Source of the DNA: JALHOP01 sp964484195
Lineage (GTDB): Bacteria > Myxococcota > XYA12-FULL-58-9 > JALHOP01
Reading direction: 5' to 3'
DNA length: 64,000 bases
Assembly (NCBI GenBank): GCA_964484195.1
Contig: CAZAER010000024.1
Coordinates: forward strand, 1-64,000
Below the pieces are notes generated by a model, which saw only the letters and a program-made list of their open reading frames with translations, made no database searches and was not told the DNA's origin. The first letter of the stretch is position 1; each line of letters opens with the position of its first letter. Below, piece by piece: positions 1 to 8,734 of this stretch. A program made the translations under genes and the position numbers.

Positions 1-122
1 GCTATAGCGGAAACGTGTCAAACCTTTTTTCAGGAATCGACATGACGCGCGTACGCTTTTGCCGGTCATGCGGAGGCGAATCCACCTTCGGGAGTTTTCG
101 TCTGGGGACATTGAAACAATGG

Positions 123-533
123 CTAGTCCCCGAGTGCGGCGAGCTTCGCCTTGGCGTCGGCGTGATTGGGATCGAGCTCTAGGGCGCGCGTGAATTCGTG
201 CTTCGCCTTGTCCTCGACGAGCTTCTCGAGCACGGGCCGCGCCGGGCCCGGCTGGTTTTGATTGAAGTACACGTTCACCAGGGTGTCGGCGGCGATCCAC
301 CAGTCGCGTGAATCGGGTGGCAGCTCCATTCCTTTCTGGAGGTGCGGGATGGCGCGCTTGTAGTTGCCGGTGAAGTTGCAAAGCATGCCGAGCATGATGT
401 GGGCGCGACCATGGTTGGGAGCGGCCTTGAGGGCAGCCTCGTACGCCTTGTCCGCTTCAGCGGCAACCTTCTTGTCGGCCGGGGAGAGCTGGCCGGCGCG
501 GAGCTGCGGCTCGATGGCGGCATGTCGCCGAGC
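123..533 (-). CDS. TPR-repeat protein remnant, 5' end unresolved
   Basis: The open frame reads as tetratricopeptide-like helices, for example YEAALKAAPNHGRAHIMLG and ALELDPNHADAKAKLAALGD, ending at a TAG at 123. It runs back to an in-frame TAG at 534-536, only about 20 nt after the msrA stop, yet the first ATG in frame is at 395, well inside TPR-like sequence. An ATG at 523 exists but in another frame. So either translation begins at 395 giving 90 residues, or the 5' part was lost or frameshifted. TPR units normally mediate protein-protein contacts; no partner can be named. It is last in a run of minus-strand genes. I am confident of the TPR character, not of it being an intact gene. Confidence 0.5.
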   Translation of the reverse strand, partial: ARRHAAIEPQLRAGQLSPADKKVAAEADKAYEAALKAAPNHGRAHIMLGMLCNFTGNYKRAIPHLQKGMELPPDSRDWWIAADTLVNVYFNQNQPGPARPVLEKLVEDKAKHEFTRALELDPNHADAKAKLAALGD

Positions 534-554
534 CTAACAGAAAACGCCGCCGAG

Positions 555-1154
555 CTAGTGCGCCTGCTTGGGCGCCGCGCCCCAGACTTTCTCGAGACGC
601 GCGTCGCGCCCGCAACCTTTGCGGTATCCGTAATAGCGGTCTGGGTCCTTCTTCCAGAAGTCCTGGTGGTAGTCCTCGGCTGGATAGAACGTGCCTGCCT
701 TGGTGAGCTCGACGACGATCGAGCCTTTCACCTTCAGCCGCGTGGTCGCCGCGTCCTTCGATGCCTCGGCGGCTTTCTTCTGTGCATCGTCGACGAAGAA
801 AATACCCGGCCGGTACTGATTGCCGCGATCACAGAACTGGCCGTCCTTGTCGAGCGGATCGACGTTGGCCCAGAAGACGTCGAGCATCTTGGCGTAGCTG
901 GTCACCGACGGATCGAAGGTGACCTTCACGGCCTCGGTGTAGCCGGTGCCACCGTTCGAGACGTCTTTGTAGGTCGGGTTCGGTTTGGTGCCGCCGATGA
1001 AGCCCGAAATCACGGAGCTGACGCCCGGCTGGCCTTCGAAGCCGGTCTCGGCGCACCAGAAACAACCGGCGGCGAAATAGGCTTCTTGAACAGACGGGGC
1101 CGCCGATGCCCCAGGAGCCTGGACGAGCGCGGCAGTGAGCAAGGTCACGAACAT
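555..1154 (-). CDS. msrA: Peptide methionine-(S)-sulfoxide reductase MsrA, exported
   Basis: Reduces the S epimer of methionine sulfoxide in oxidised proteins. The first ~20 residues (MFVTLLTAALVQAPGASA) look like a signal peptide, followed by the catalytic motif GCFWC near residues 31-35. Family blocks GYTEAVKVTFDP, DRGNQYRPGIFF and YPAEDYHQDFWKK follow. The length of 199 residues is a single MsrA domain plus leader; no MsrB domain is fused. The start was set at the ATG at 1154 because longer readings in this frame run through the preceding kinase gene without homology. It lies 50 nt after the ROK kinase and probably shares its transcript. Export suggests repair of periplasmic proteins. The assignment is firm; periplasmic location is inferred. 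Confidence 0.95.
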   Translation of the reverse strand: MFVTLLTAALVQAPGASAAPSVQEAYFAAGCFWCAETGFEGQPGVSSVISGFIGGTKPNPTYKDVSNGGTGYTEAVKVTFDPSVTSYAKMLDVFWANVDPLDKDGQFCDRGNQYRPGIFFVDDAQKKAAEASKDAATTRLKVKGSIVVELTKAGTFYPAEDYHQDFWKKDPDRYYGYRKGCGRDARLEKVWGAAPKQAH

Positions 1155-1204
1155 GGTGAGTTTCCCTCTGGGCCCTCTAGATACGCCAGGGGCCAATGTC
1201 GGTT

Positions 1205-2161
1205 TCAGCGCCGTCGGTGGTGCGCCGAAAGGCCCGCGCCGATGATGCCGGCGTTGTCGCCCAGGGTCGTCTGCACGATCCGCAGCTTCTGCAGGAACGA
1301 CGGCCAGGCGTAACGCGGCACCGCGTCGTCGACACTCTTGGCGAGCGAGGGCGCGGTCTGCAACACGCCGCCCCCGAGCACGATGACGCGCGGATTCCAG
1401 GCCATGATCACGGTGCCCAAGAGCCAAGCGCAGCGCTCGGCGATGTCGTGCCACAAGAGCTGGGCCGCTCGGTCTCCCGCGACCGCGGCGTCCTCGATGT
1501 CTTTCGAGGTGATGTTCTTCCAGTCGGCGCCGCGTTGCTCGAGGAGCTTCGACGGCGTTCCGTTTTCGTGGACGTCGTGAAGCAGCTCGGGCAAATGGCG
1601 GCCGCCAACGTAGGCTTCGATGCAACCGAGCTGACCGCAGCCGCAGCGGCGGCCTGTGACCGACGACTCGTACTTGATGTGACCAATCTCGGGCGCGAGG
1701 CCGTCGGCACCCTCCATGAGCACGCCGTTCGAGACCGTGCCCATGCCGACGCCGGTGCCGATGAAGACGCACACGACGTCGCGCTCACCCTTGCCGTCAC
1801 CGACCATGGCTTCGCCGTAGGTGATGGCGTTGAGATCGTTGACCAAGCGCACCGGCAGGCCGACCGCCTTCTCGAGGATCGGTCCGAACAGGACGTCGCG
1901 CCATCCCAGATTGGGTGCGTTGGCCACGAGGCCGGTCTCGGTCCATACCGAGCTCGGTACCGTCATGGTGATGCCCAGCTCGCGCGTCGCCCCCGTCAAG
2001 GTGCCGACGAGCTTCGCGACATCGGCCGCGATGCCTTCCGGTGAGCGGTTTTCGACCTTCGTCTTGGTGAATTGCTCGACGTTCCCGGCCGCGTCGACGA
2101 GCGCCGCACGAATGTTGGTGCCACCGAGGTCGACCGCGATGGCCTTTGCGGCCGCGGTCAC
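1205..2161 (-). CDS. glk: ROK-family glucokinase
   Basis: Phosphorylates a hexose, most likely glucose, with ATP. The N-terminal phosphate-binding motif AVDLGGTNIRAALVD, the catalytic region LVNDLNAITYGE, EIGH, and the ROK zinc motif CGCGQLGCIEAYVGG are all present in order, over 318 residues. The GTG start at 2161 is preferred because it overlaps the TGA of the upstream mutase (GTGA, 4 nt), indicating translational coupling; longer readings add only low-complexity sequence. With manB and manC upstream, it would supply hexose 6-phosphate to the phosphohexomutase. ROK specificity cannot be settled by eye (glucose, mannose or N-acetylmannosamine), but the zinc motif and the neighbours favour glucose or mannose. 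Confidence 0.88.
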   Translation of the reverse strand: MTAAAKAIAVDLGGTNIRAALVDAAGNVEQFTKTKVENRSPEGIAADVAKLVGTLTGATRELGITMTVPSSVWTETGLVANAPNLGWRDVLFGPILEKAVGLPVRLVNDLNAITYGEAMVGDGKGERDVVCVFIGTGVGMGTVSNGVLMEGADGLAPEIGHIKYESSVTGRRCGCGQLGCIEAYVGGRHLPELLHDVHENGTPSKLLEQRGADWKNITSKDIEDAAVAGDRAAQLLWHDIAERCAWLLGTVIMAWNPRVIVLGGGVLQTAPSLAKSVDDAVPRYAWPSFLQKLRIVQTTLGDNAGIIGAGLSAHHRRR

Positions 2162-3534
2162 GCCCCGAGCTCCTTGCGCACGCGCGCTATCTCGGTCTCG
2201 AACAATGCCTGCAGCTCCTGGGCACGCGCCGCCGATTGTGCCTCGAAGCGCATCACCAGAATGGGCGTCGTGTTGCTCGCGCGCACCAGGCCCCAGCCGT
2301 CGTTCCACTCGACACGAGCGCCGTCGATGTCGATGACCTTCGAGCCGTCTTTTCGCGCCTTGAAAGCCTCCGTGACCTTTTTGACGATCGGGAACTTGGT
2401 GGCCTCGGTGACGTCCATGCGCAGCTCCGGCGTCGCGTGCATCATCGGCACGTCCTTCAAGCGCTCACCGACCGAGCCGCTGCCGCCCGCGAGGATCTCG
2501 AGCAGACGACCTGCGGTGTAGCAGGCGTCGTCGAATCCGTAATAGCGGTGCTTGAAGAAGATGTGACCGCTCATCTCACCGGCGAGCTCGGCACCCGACT
2601 CCTTCATCTTCTCTTTGATCAGCGAGTGCCCCGTGCGCCACATGATCGGCTTGCCACCGTGCTTGGCGATATCGTCGTAGAGTGTCTTCGAGCACTTCAC
2701 CTCGCCGATGATGGCGGCGCCAGGCGCCTCGGCGAGCACCGCCCGCGATAGCAGAATCATCAGGCGGTCTCCCCAGATGGCGGTACCGTCGGCGTCCACC
2801 ACACCGATGCGATCCGCGTCGCCGTCGAAGGCGATCCCGATGTCGGCTTTGGTCTCGGCGACCTTCTTCTTGAGATCGGCGAGGTTCTTCTCGACCGTCG
2901 GGTCTGGGTGATGGTTCGGATAGTTCGAGTCTGGCTCGATGAACAACGGCACGATGTCGTAGCCGAGCTCGGTGAGAACCGGCATGGCGGTAATGCCGCC
3001 GACTCCGTTACCGCCGTCGAGGACGACCTTGAGCTTCTTGGCCGGCTTCTTCAGCAGCTTCACGCAGTCGGCGACGTAGGCGTCGAGCACCGGCGCTTGT
3101 TGCGAGCCGCCCTTGCCGTTCACGAATGCGTCCTTCTCGATGGTCTGACGCAGCGCCTGGATCTGGTCACCGTAGAGCGACTTGCCCAGCAACGTCAGCT
3201 TGAAGCCGTTGTACTCCGGCGGATTGTGGCTGCCAGTGATCTGAACGCCGCCGTCGGCCTCGAGGTGCTTGATGGCCCAATAGTTCACGGGCGTCGGTGT
3301 GACGCCGATGAGCAGCGCCGTGCAGCCCGTCGACGCCAGGCCCTCCGCGAAAGCGTCCTCGAGGATCTTGCCATGCTCGCGGTTGTCGCGGCCGACGACG
3401 ACGCGGCTCTTGCCGGCATTGCGGATATGGGTGCCGACCGACTTGCCGAGAGCGCGGGCGACGTCGGCGGTGAGGTCGCGGCCATAGATGCCGCGGATGT
3501 CGTACTCTCGGAAAATCTCCTGGGCGATCTTCAT
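2158..3534 (-). CDS. manB: Phosphomannomutase/phosphoglucomutase
   Basis: Interconverts hexose 6-phosphate and hexose 1-phosphate. The four hallmarks of the alpha-D-phosphohexomutase family are visible: active-site serine loop ITGSHNPPEYNG, metal loop FDGDADRIGV, sugar loop GEMSGHIFFK, and C-terminal phosphate loop VRASNTTPILV. Length is about 458 residues, normal for bacterial PMM/PGM of the AlgC type. The ATG at 3534 overlaps the previous gene's TGA by one base (TGATG); a GTG one codon earlier is possible. It feeds mannose 1-phosphate to ManC, encoded two genes upstream, so this run makes GDP-mannose for surface polysaccharide. Whether glucose is also a substrate is not decidable here. Confidence 0.93.
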   Translation of the reverse strand: MKIAQEIFREYDIRGIYGRDLTADVARALGKSVGTHIRNAGKSRVVVGRDNREHGKILEDAFAEGLASTGCTALLIGVTPTPVNYWAIKHLEADGGVQITGSHNPPEYNGFKLTLLGKSLYGDQIQALRQTIEKDAFVNGKGGSQQAPVLDAYVADCVKLLKKPAKKLKVVLDGGNGVGGITAMPVLTELGYDIVPLFIEPDSNYPNHHPDPTVEKNLADLKKKVAETKADIGIAFDGDADRIGVVDADGTAIWGDRLMILLSRAVLAEAPGAAIIGEVKCSKTLYDDIAKHGGKPIMWRTGHSLIKEKMKESGAELAGEMSGHIFFKHRYYGFDDACYTAGRLLEILAGGSGSVGERLKDVPMMHATPELRMDVTEATKFPIVKKVTEAFKARKDGSKVIDIDGARVEWNDGWGLVRASNTTPILVMRFEAQSAARAQELQALFETEIARVRKELGA

Positions 3535-3785
3535 CACATTCCCTTGTTCACATCGTGCTCGAGCTCATCGAGCTTGTCTTCGACGTTGTCCTTGGTGATC
3601 TCGCGCTTGGCTTCTTCGTAGGCGTCTCGGTAGGTGGCGCCCATCTCCGGCACATCGCGCTCGAGCTCCGGCTGCTCGACCTTCACCGGGCCCGTAGCCG
3701 TCGGTTTGTTGCTCGGCGAGTCTTGCTTCTTGGCGCAAGCCGGCACGACCAACGCCAAGGCGACCGCGATAGCGAACGCGCGCAT
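3534..3785 (-). CDS. Small predicted lipoprotein
   Basis: An 83-residue protein starting with a short hydrophobic leader that ends in a lipobox (LVVPAC, cysteine near residue 17), so it should be lipidated and anchored in a membrane facing the periplasm. The mature part is charged and rich in Glu, Asp and Lys (YRDAYEEAKREITKDN), likely helical. No family recognised. It overlaps both neighbours by one base (TGATG at each junction), so it is tightly coupled to the manB/manC genes. Its role is unknown; the position suggests a link to envelope polysaccharide, but that is only context. Confidence 0.75.
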   Translation of the reverse strand: MRAFAIAVALALVVPACAKKQDSPSNKPTATGPVKVEQPELERDVPEMGATYRDAYEEAKREITKDNVEDKLDELEHDVNKGM

Positions 3786-4177
3786 CAGAACCCCACCATG
3801 GCGCGAGCACGCGCCTGTTCACTGAAATCGGTCATGGCACGGCGATGCCGCTGGGTCTCGCGGCGGCGGACGTTTTCGACCCGCTCGAGCAGACGGTTGT
3901 CGTTCTGGGAGGTCGCGACCTCGGCGATGTAGTCGAGCCGCGCTAGCCGCTGGTAGTGGACCATCAGCTCGTCGTCGCGCGCCTTCTCGTAGGTGCCGCG
4001 GAGGTCCGGCGGTTGCGGCATCGGCGTATTGTTGACGATCAGGGAGCCCTCGCGAGTCTCCTTCTTCTTGCTCGGCTTGGCCTTGGCAGGCGCCTTCGTC
4101 TTCTCGGGCGCAGCGGACACCATCGGCGCACCGGCGAGGACGGCCATGGCGGCGAGCGCGGCTAGCGCCGTTTTCAC
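3785..4177 (-). CDS. Small secreted protein of unknown function
   Basis: About 130 residues. A GTG at 4177 overlaps the manC stop (GTGA) and gives a classic signal peptide, VKTALAALAAMAVLAGAP followed by MVSAA; an ATG 15 nt further up (4192) is an alternative but puts five extra residues before the leader. After a Lys/Pro/Ala-rich linker the mature part is an amphipathic, Arg/Glu-rich helix (RVENVRRRETQRHRRAM). No known domain. It sits between manC and the small lipoprotein, with one-base overlap to the latter. Possibly a periplasmic partner of that lipoprotein; this is inference from coupling only. Confidence 0.7.
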   Translation of the reverse strand: MKTALAALAAMAVLAGAPMVSAAPEKTKAPAKAKPSKKKETREGSLIVNNTPMPQPPDLRGTYEKARDDELMVHYQRLARLDYIAEVATSQNDNRLLERVENVRRRETQRHRRAMTDFSEQARARAMVGF

Positions 4178-5232
4178 AGATACTCGTCCCATCCCCGCTC
4201 CTTCAATTGTTCGACCACTGCCCGCACATCTTGGGCACGATTGCTCGGGACCACCAGAGTAGCGTCTTTGGTGCGCACCACCACCAGACCATCGACCCCC
4301 ACCACACCGGCGACCCCGTCCTCGGCGTAGACCACGCTGTTGGTGGTGTCGACCAGGATGGCCTGCCCACGCGTGACGTTTCCGGCACCGTCCGGATCGA
4401 TGACCGACCCAGTGGCATTCCAGCTCCCGATGTCGCTCCAGCCGCAGCTCACGGGGACGACGGCGAGGTCTTTCGCCTTCTCCATGACGCCGTGGTCGAT
4501 CGAGACCGAGCGCATGGTGGCGTACTCGCGCTTGACGACCTTGGGTTTCAAGTCGCCCGCCTCGATCCGGCGCATGGCGACGTGGAGGTCGGGAAGAGAA
4601 CGCTCGATCTCCACTTCGACGACGGACGGCTTCATGACGAACATGCCGGCGTTCCAGTCGAACCCGCCCTTGGTCACCAGCTGGATGGCGCGCTCCTTGG
4701 TGGGCTTCTCGATGAAGCGCTTCACCGCGAACGTGCCGTGGACGCCGCGCTCGGCCTTGCCGCGCTCGATGTAGCCATAGCCGGTCTCGGGATAGGTCGG
4801 TTCGATACCCAGCGTGACGATGCGATCCTCGCGGGCCAAACGCACTGCCTTCTTGAGCGCGTCGCAGAGCGCGGGACCGTTGCGCACGAAGTGGTCCGCC
4901 GGCAGCACCACCATGACGGCATCCGGGTCGCTACGGCGGACAGCGAGCGCCGCGTACGCTATAGCGGCGGCCGTATTTTTGGCCTGCGGTTCGACCAGCA
5001 CGTGGGTAGCGGGAAGCTTGGGCACCGCCGCGGCGCATGCCTTGGCGTGGCTCTCGCCCACCACCATCCACCAACGCGAGGGCTTGGCGAGCGATCGCAC
5101 GCGATCGAAGGTCTGCGCCAAGAGACTCTTCTTGTTGGCGAAGCGTAGGAGCTGCTTCGGCTGATGATGGCGCGAGACTGGCCAGAAGCGCGTCCCAGAG
5201 CCCCCAGCCATGACGACGATGTGCACGTTCAC
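4174..5232 (-). CDS. manC: Mannose-1-phosphate guanylyltransferase
   Basis: Makes GDP-mannose from mannose 1-phosphate and GTP. The nucleotidyltransferase signature VVMAGGSGTRFWPVSR with the downstream PKQLL lies at the N-terminus, and VVLPADHFV, FIEKP and the DWNAGMFVM region follow. At 352 residues it is the single-domain form; the C-terminal cupin (phosphomannose isomerase) half found in bifunctional ManC/AlgA is absent, so the isomerase must be elsewhere. It starts 11 nt after the Nudix gene. Together with manB it supplies GDP-mannose for O-antigen, exopolysaccharide or glycosylation. Confidence 0.93.
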   Translation of the reverse strand: MNVHIVVMAGGSGTRFWPVSRHHQPKQLLRFANKKSLLAQTFDRVRSLAKPSRWWMVVGESHAKACAAAVPKLPATHVLVEPQAKNTAAAIAYAALAVRRSDPDAVMVVLPADHFVRNGPALCDALKKAVRLAREDRIVTLGIEPTYPETGYGYIERGKAERGVHGTFAVKRFIEKPTKERAIQLVTKGGFDWNAGMFVMKPSVVEVEIERSLPDLHVAMRRIEAGDLKPKVVKREYATMRSVSIDHGVMEKAKDLAVVPVSCGWSDIGSWNATGSVIDPDGAGNVTRGQAILVDTTNSVVYAEDGVAGVVGVDGLVVVRTKDATLVVPSNRAQDVRAVVEQLKERGWDEYL

Positions 5233-5243
5233 GGCCTAGGCTA

Positions 5244-5796
5244 CTACAGCAGCTCTACCAAGCGCAGCAACATGAAGGCGGTGAGGCCCCAGATGTCTTC
5301 ACCGTCGGTGAAGAAGTGGGGCAGCTCGAAGGATCGCCCTCCCCGTTCGTGCATTTGCAGCTGCCAGCGCGGTCGGTCGGCGAGCTCGGCTAGCGGCACC
5401 GCGAAGACCCGCGCCACTTCATCGGCGTTCGGCACCAGCGAGGCATGGGGGTCGACGAGACCGACGACCGGGGTGATGTGAAACCCCGTGTGCGACAAGA
5501 CGTGGTCGAGACTGCCAATGACGTGCACGGCGCTCGCGGGCAGCGCCAGCTCCTCGTGGGCCTCGCGCAACGCCGCGGCTTCGGCGCTGTGATCGAGTGG
5601 GTCGACACCGCCACCGGGAAAAGACACCTGCCCGCTGTGCGTGGACAGGCTGTCCGCGCGCCGCGTGAAGATGACCTCCAACTCTTTGGAATTGCCCATC
5701 CGCCGTAGCGGAACGAGCACCGCCGCCTGCCGCCAGGTGGAGACAGGGAGCTTTACCGGCGCGTACTCCGAGATGACCGCGGAAACGTGCTCTAGA

Positions 5797-5816
<20 letters not shown>
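5244..5816 (-). CDS. Nudix hydrolase, CoA pyrophosphatase-like
   Basis: A 190-residue Nudix protein. The Nudix box is clear (GGGVDPLD then REAHEEL), with the metal-binding REAHEE helix. It is preceded by THSGQVSFPGG, a block typical of the NudL/YcaD-type CoA diphosphatases, which cleave CoA to 3',5'-ADP and phosphopantetheine. The likely GTG start at 5816 lies inside the 3' end of metK (20-nt overlap), so the two genes are probably co-transcribed and translationally coupled. Substrate is inferred from the motif; other nucleotide diphosphates are possible. Confidence 0.85.
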
Positions 5817-7002
<1,186 letters not shown>

Positions 7003-7028
7003 CGGCTTTGACTCTCCAGGGGTCGCCG

Positions 7029-7058
7029 CTTTTAACGGCCCAAACCGCGAAGTGTCAA
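7029..7058 (-). promoter_or_regulatory. Sigma70-type promoter for metK operon
   Basis: On the minus strand TTGACA (7053-7058) is followed after 18 nt by TAAAAG (7029-7034), matching four of six -10 positions. This would start transcription near 7021, about 20 nt before the metK ATG. The -35 box is a perfect consensus in GC-rich surroundings. Confidence 0.55.
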
Positions 7059-7089
7059 AGGGGTGTGAGATCGTAAGCGCGCAAACCCA

Positions 7090-7120
7090 CGGAAATTAGG
7101 GCGTTGGGCTTGGCGCCCCC
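7090..7120 (-). terminator. Possible terminator after rmuC
   Basis: Immediately after the rmuC TAG on the minus strand, GGGCG and CGCCC (7114-7118 and 7099-7103) form a stem around a 10-nt loop, followed by TAATTT. The U-tract is short, so strength is uncertain. Confidence 0.4.
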
Positions 7121-8446
7121 CTACTCGCTGGTCAGGCGTAGCTGGGTCTGGCCGCCTGGCGGTTGGCTCACCCGCTGGTTGGGCGCGCCGTGAACGTACG
7201 CCACCTTGCCTTCACGCTCGCGGACCTCTGGCAGCCCGAGAACGCTGGTCGCATCGCGCGCCGGCAGCTGGTCGACGTTTTTGAGGGTCTTCTCCATGGC
7301 GCGGGTGCGGACGGCTGCATCGTCGATGGTGTTGGAGGCCTCGGTGAGCTTCTTCTGCACCTTGGCGAGGACGTCGCTGAAACGCCCGAACTCGGACTTT
7401 ACCGCGCCGAGCACCGTCCACACCTCGCTCGACCTCTTCTGCAGCGCCAGGGTGCGGAACCCCATCTGCAAGCTGTTGAGCAGCGCCGCGAGCGTCATCG
7501 GCCCGACGAGCAACACGCGATAGTCGCGCTGGAGGCCATCAGCGAGGCCGGGGCGCCGGACGAGCTCCGCGTAGAGTCCCTCGGTGGGCACGAACATCAA
7601 GCCGAAGTCGGTGGTGTGCGGTGACATCACGTACTTGTCGCGGATCGCCGCGGCGCAGCGCTTGGCGCACACCTCGAGCGCTTTAGCGGACTGCTCGACA
7701 CCCGCCGCGTCACCGCGCTCCGAGGCCTCGACGAGACGCTGGTAGTCCTCCTGCGGGAACTTCGAATCGATGGGCAACCACGTCGTGTCGTCTTGCCCCG
7801 GCATACGGATGGCGAACTCGACACGCTCGCGACTCCCAGGCACGGTCGCGACGTTGGTCGCATACTGCTCGGGCGTCATGATCTGCTCGAGCAGATTGCC
7901 GAGCTGCACCTCGCCCCAGGTGCCGCGCGTCTTGACGTTGGTGAGCACTTTGCGAAGGTCGCCGACCCCGGCTGCGAGGTTCTGCATCTCGCCCAGACCT
8001 TTGTGCACCTGCTCGAGCCGCTCACTCACCAGCTTGAAGGACTCGCCCAGGCGCTTCTCGAGCGTGCCTTGCAGCTTTTCGTCGACGGTGGCGCGCATCT
8101 GCTCGAGGCGCTTGCCGTTGTCTTCTTGCATGGCGCGCATGCGCTCATCGACGAGCGCAGTGAGCTGCACGATGTGCTGTGAGGCCTCGGCGAACCGCGA
8201 CTGCAGCCCATTCGCGAGCGTCGTGAGCGACACCCGCACGTCTTCACGAACCTGCTGCGCCGAGCGCGAAGCGTCGTCGCGCCCACGGGCCAGGTCTTCT
8301 CGCAGACCGCGCTCGAGGCGCTCCTGCGCCCGCTCGATGCCGGCGAAGCGCTCGGCGCTCGCTTGTTGCGTGGCCACATGCCGCAACAGCACGACGACCA
8401 CGGCCGCGAAAGTCACGCAGCTAGCAATCAGGACGGCGATCAGCAT
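7121..8446 (-). CDS. rmuC: RmuC-family DNA recombination protein
   Basis: RmuC-family proteins limit recombination between short inverted repeats and carry a restriction-nuclease-like core. The start (MLIAVLIASCVTFAAVVVVLL) is a membrane segment, followed by a long coiled coil rich in Gln, Glu and Arg up to about residue 170. The family core comes next: TRGTWGEVQLGNLLEQIMTPEQY, WLPIDSKFPQEDYQRL and FGLMFVPTEGLYAEL. At about 441 residues the length is normal. A GTG two codons before the ATG at 8446 is an alternative start. It follows two genes of unknown function and precedes a likely terminator. Confidence 0.93.
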   Translation of the reverse strand: MLIAVLIASCVTFAAVVVVLLRHVATQQASAERFAGIERAQERLERGLREDLARGRDDASRSAQQVREDVRVSLTTLANGLQSRFAEASQHIVQLTALVDERMRAMQEDNGKRLEQMRATVDEKLQGTLEKRLGESFKLVSERLEQVHKGLGEMQNLAAGVGDLRKVLTNVKTRGTWGEVQLGNLLEQIMTPEQYATNVATVPGSRERVEFAIRMPGQDDTTWLPIDSKFPQEDYQRLVEASERGDAAGVEQSAKALEVCAKRCAAAIRDKYVMSPHTTDFGLMFVPTEGLYAELVRRPGLADGLQRDYRVLLVGPMTLAALLNSLQMGFRTLALQKRSSEVWTVLGAVKSEFGRFSDVLAKVQKKLTEASNTIDDAAVRTRAMEKTLKNVDQLPARDATSVLGLPEVREREGKVAYVHGAPNQRVSQPPGGQTQLRLTSE

Positions 8447-8500
8447 GGTCACACCCCACGCTGCTAGCCTAATTCAGAGGTCCGACAATTCTCGCGAGTC

Positions 8501-8734
8501 CTAACGCAACGCCGGCCGCCAGCTGCTGCCCACCACCGCGCGATGGCGCTCCACCGGGTCCGGCTCGACCGTGCACGCCTCTTGCCACAATGCCGCCTGA
8601 CTGACGCCCGCGGTGTTGGCGACCTCGCGAATCGCTTTGTAGATGGCAAGCTCCATCGTGTGCTCTTCGAATGCCTCCAGGGTGTCGAGGCGCTCGAGCA
8701 GGCGACGTGCCGCATCGTAGAGCTTGTCGCTCAT
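8501..8734 (-). CDS. Small cytoplasmic protein of unknown function
   Basis: A 77-residue protein starting MSDKLYDAARRLLERLDTLE. It has no leader or membrane segment and looks helical, with a Trp-containing C-terminus. The ATG at 8734 overlaps the preceding gene's TGA (ATGA), so it is translationally coupled to the 464-residue protein upstream; a longer reading from 8776 lies within that gene and is less likely. No family recognised. It lies 50 nt before rmuC and may share its transcript. Confidence 0.6.
   Translation of the reverse strand: MSDKLYDAARRLLERLDTLEAFEEHTMELAIYKAIREVANTAGVSQAALWQEACTVEPDPVERHRAVVGSSWRPALR

Noticed and set aside
1181..1200. Terminator between the ROK kinase and msrA
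   Set aside because: The repeat around GGCCCT/AGGGGCC is imperfect and lacks a T-run, so co-transcription is assumed.
7003..7060. SAM or SAH riboswitch before metK
   Set aside because: The leader is only about 20 nt from the predicted start site and shows no matching fold.
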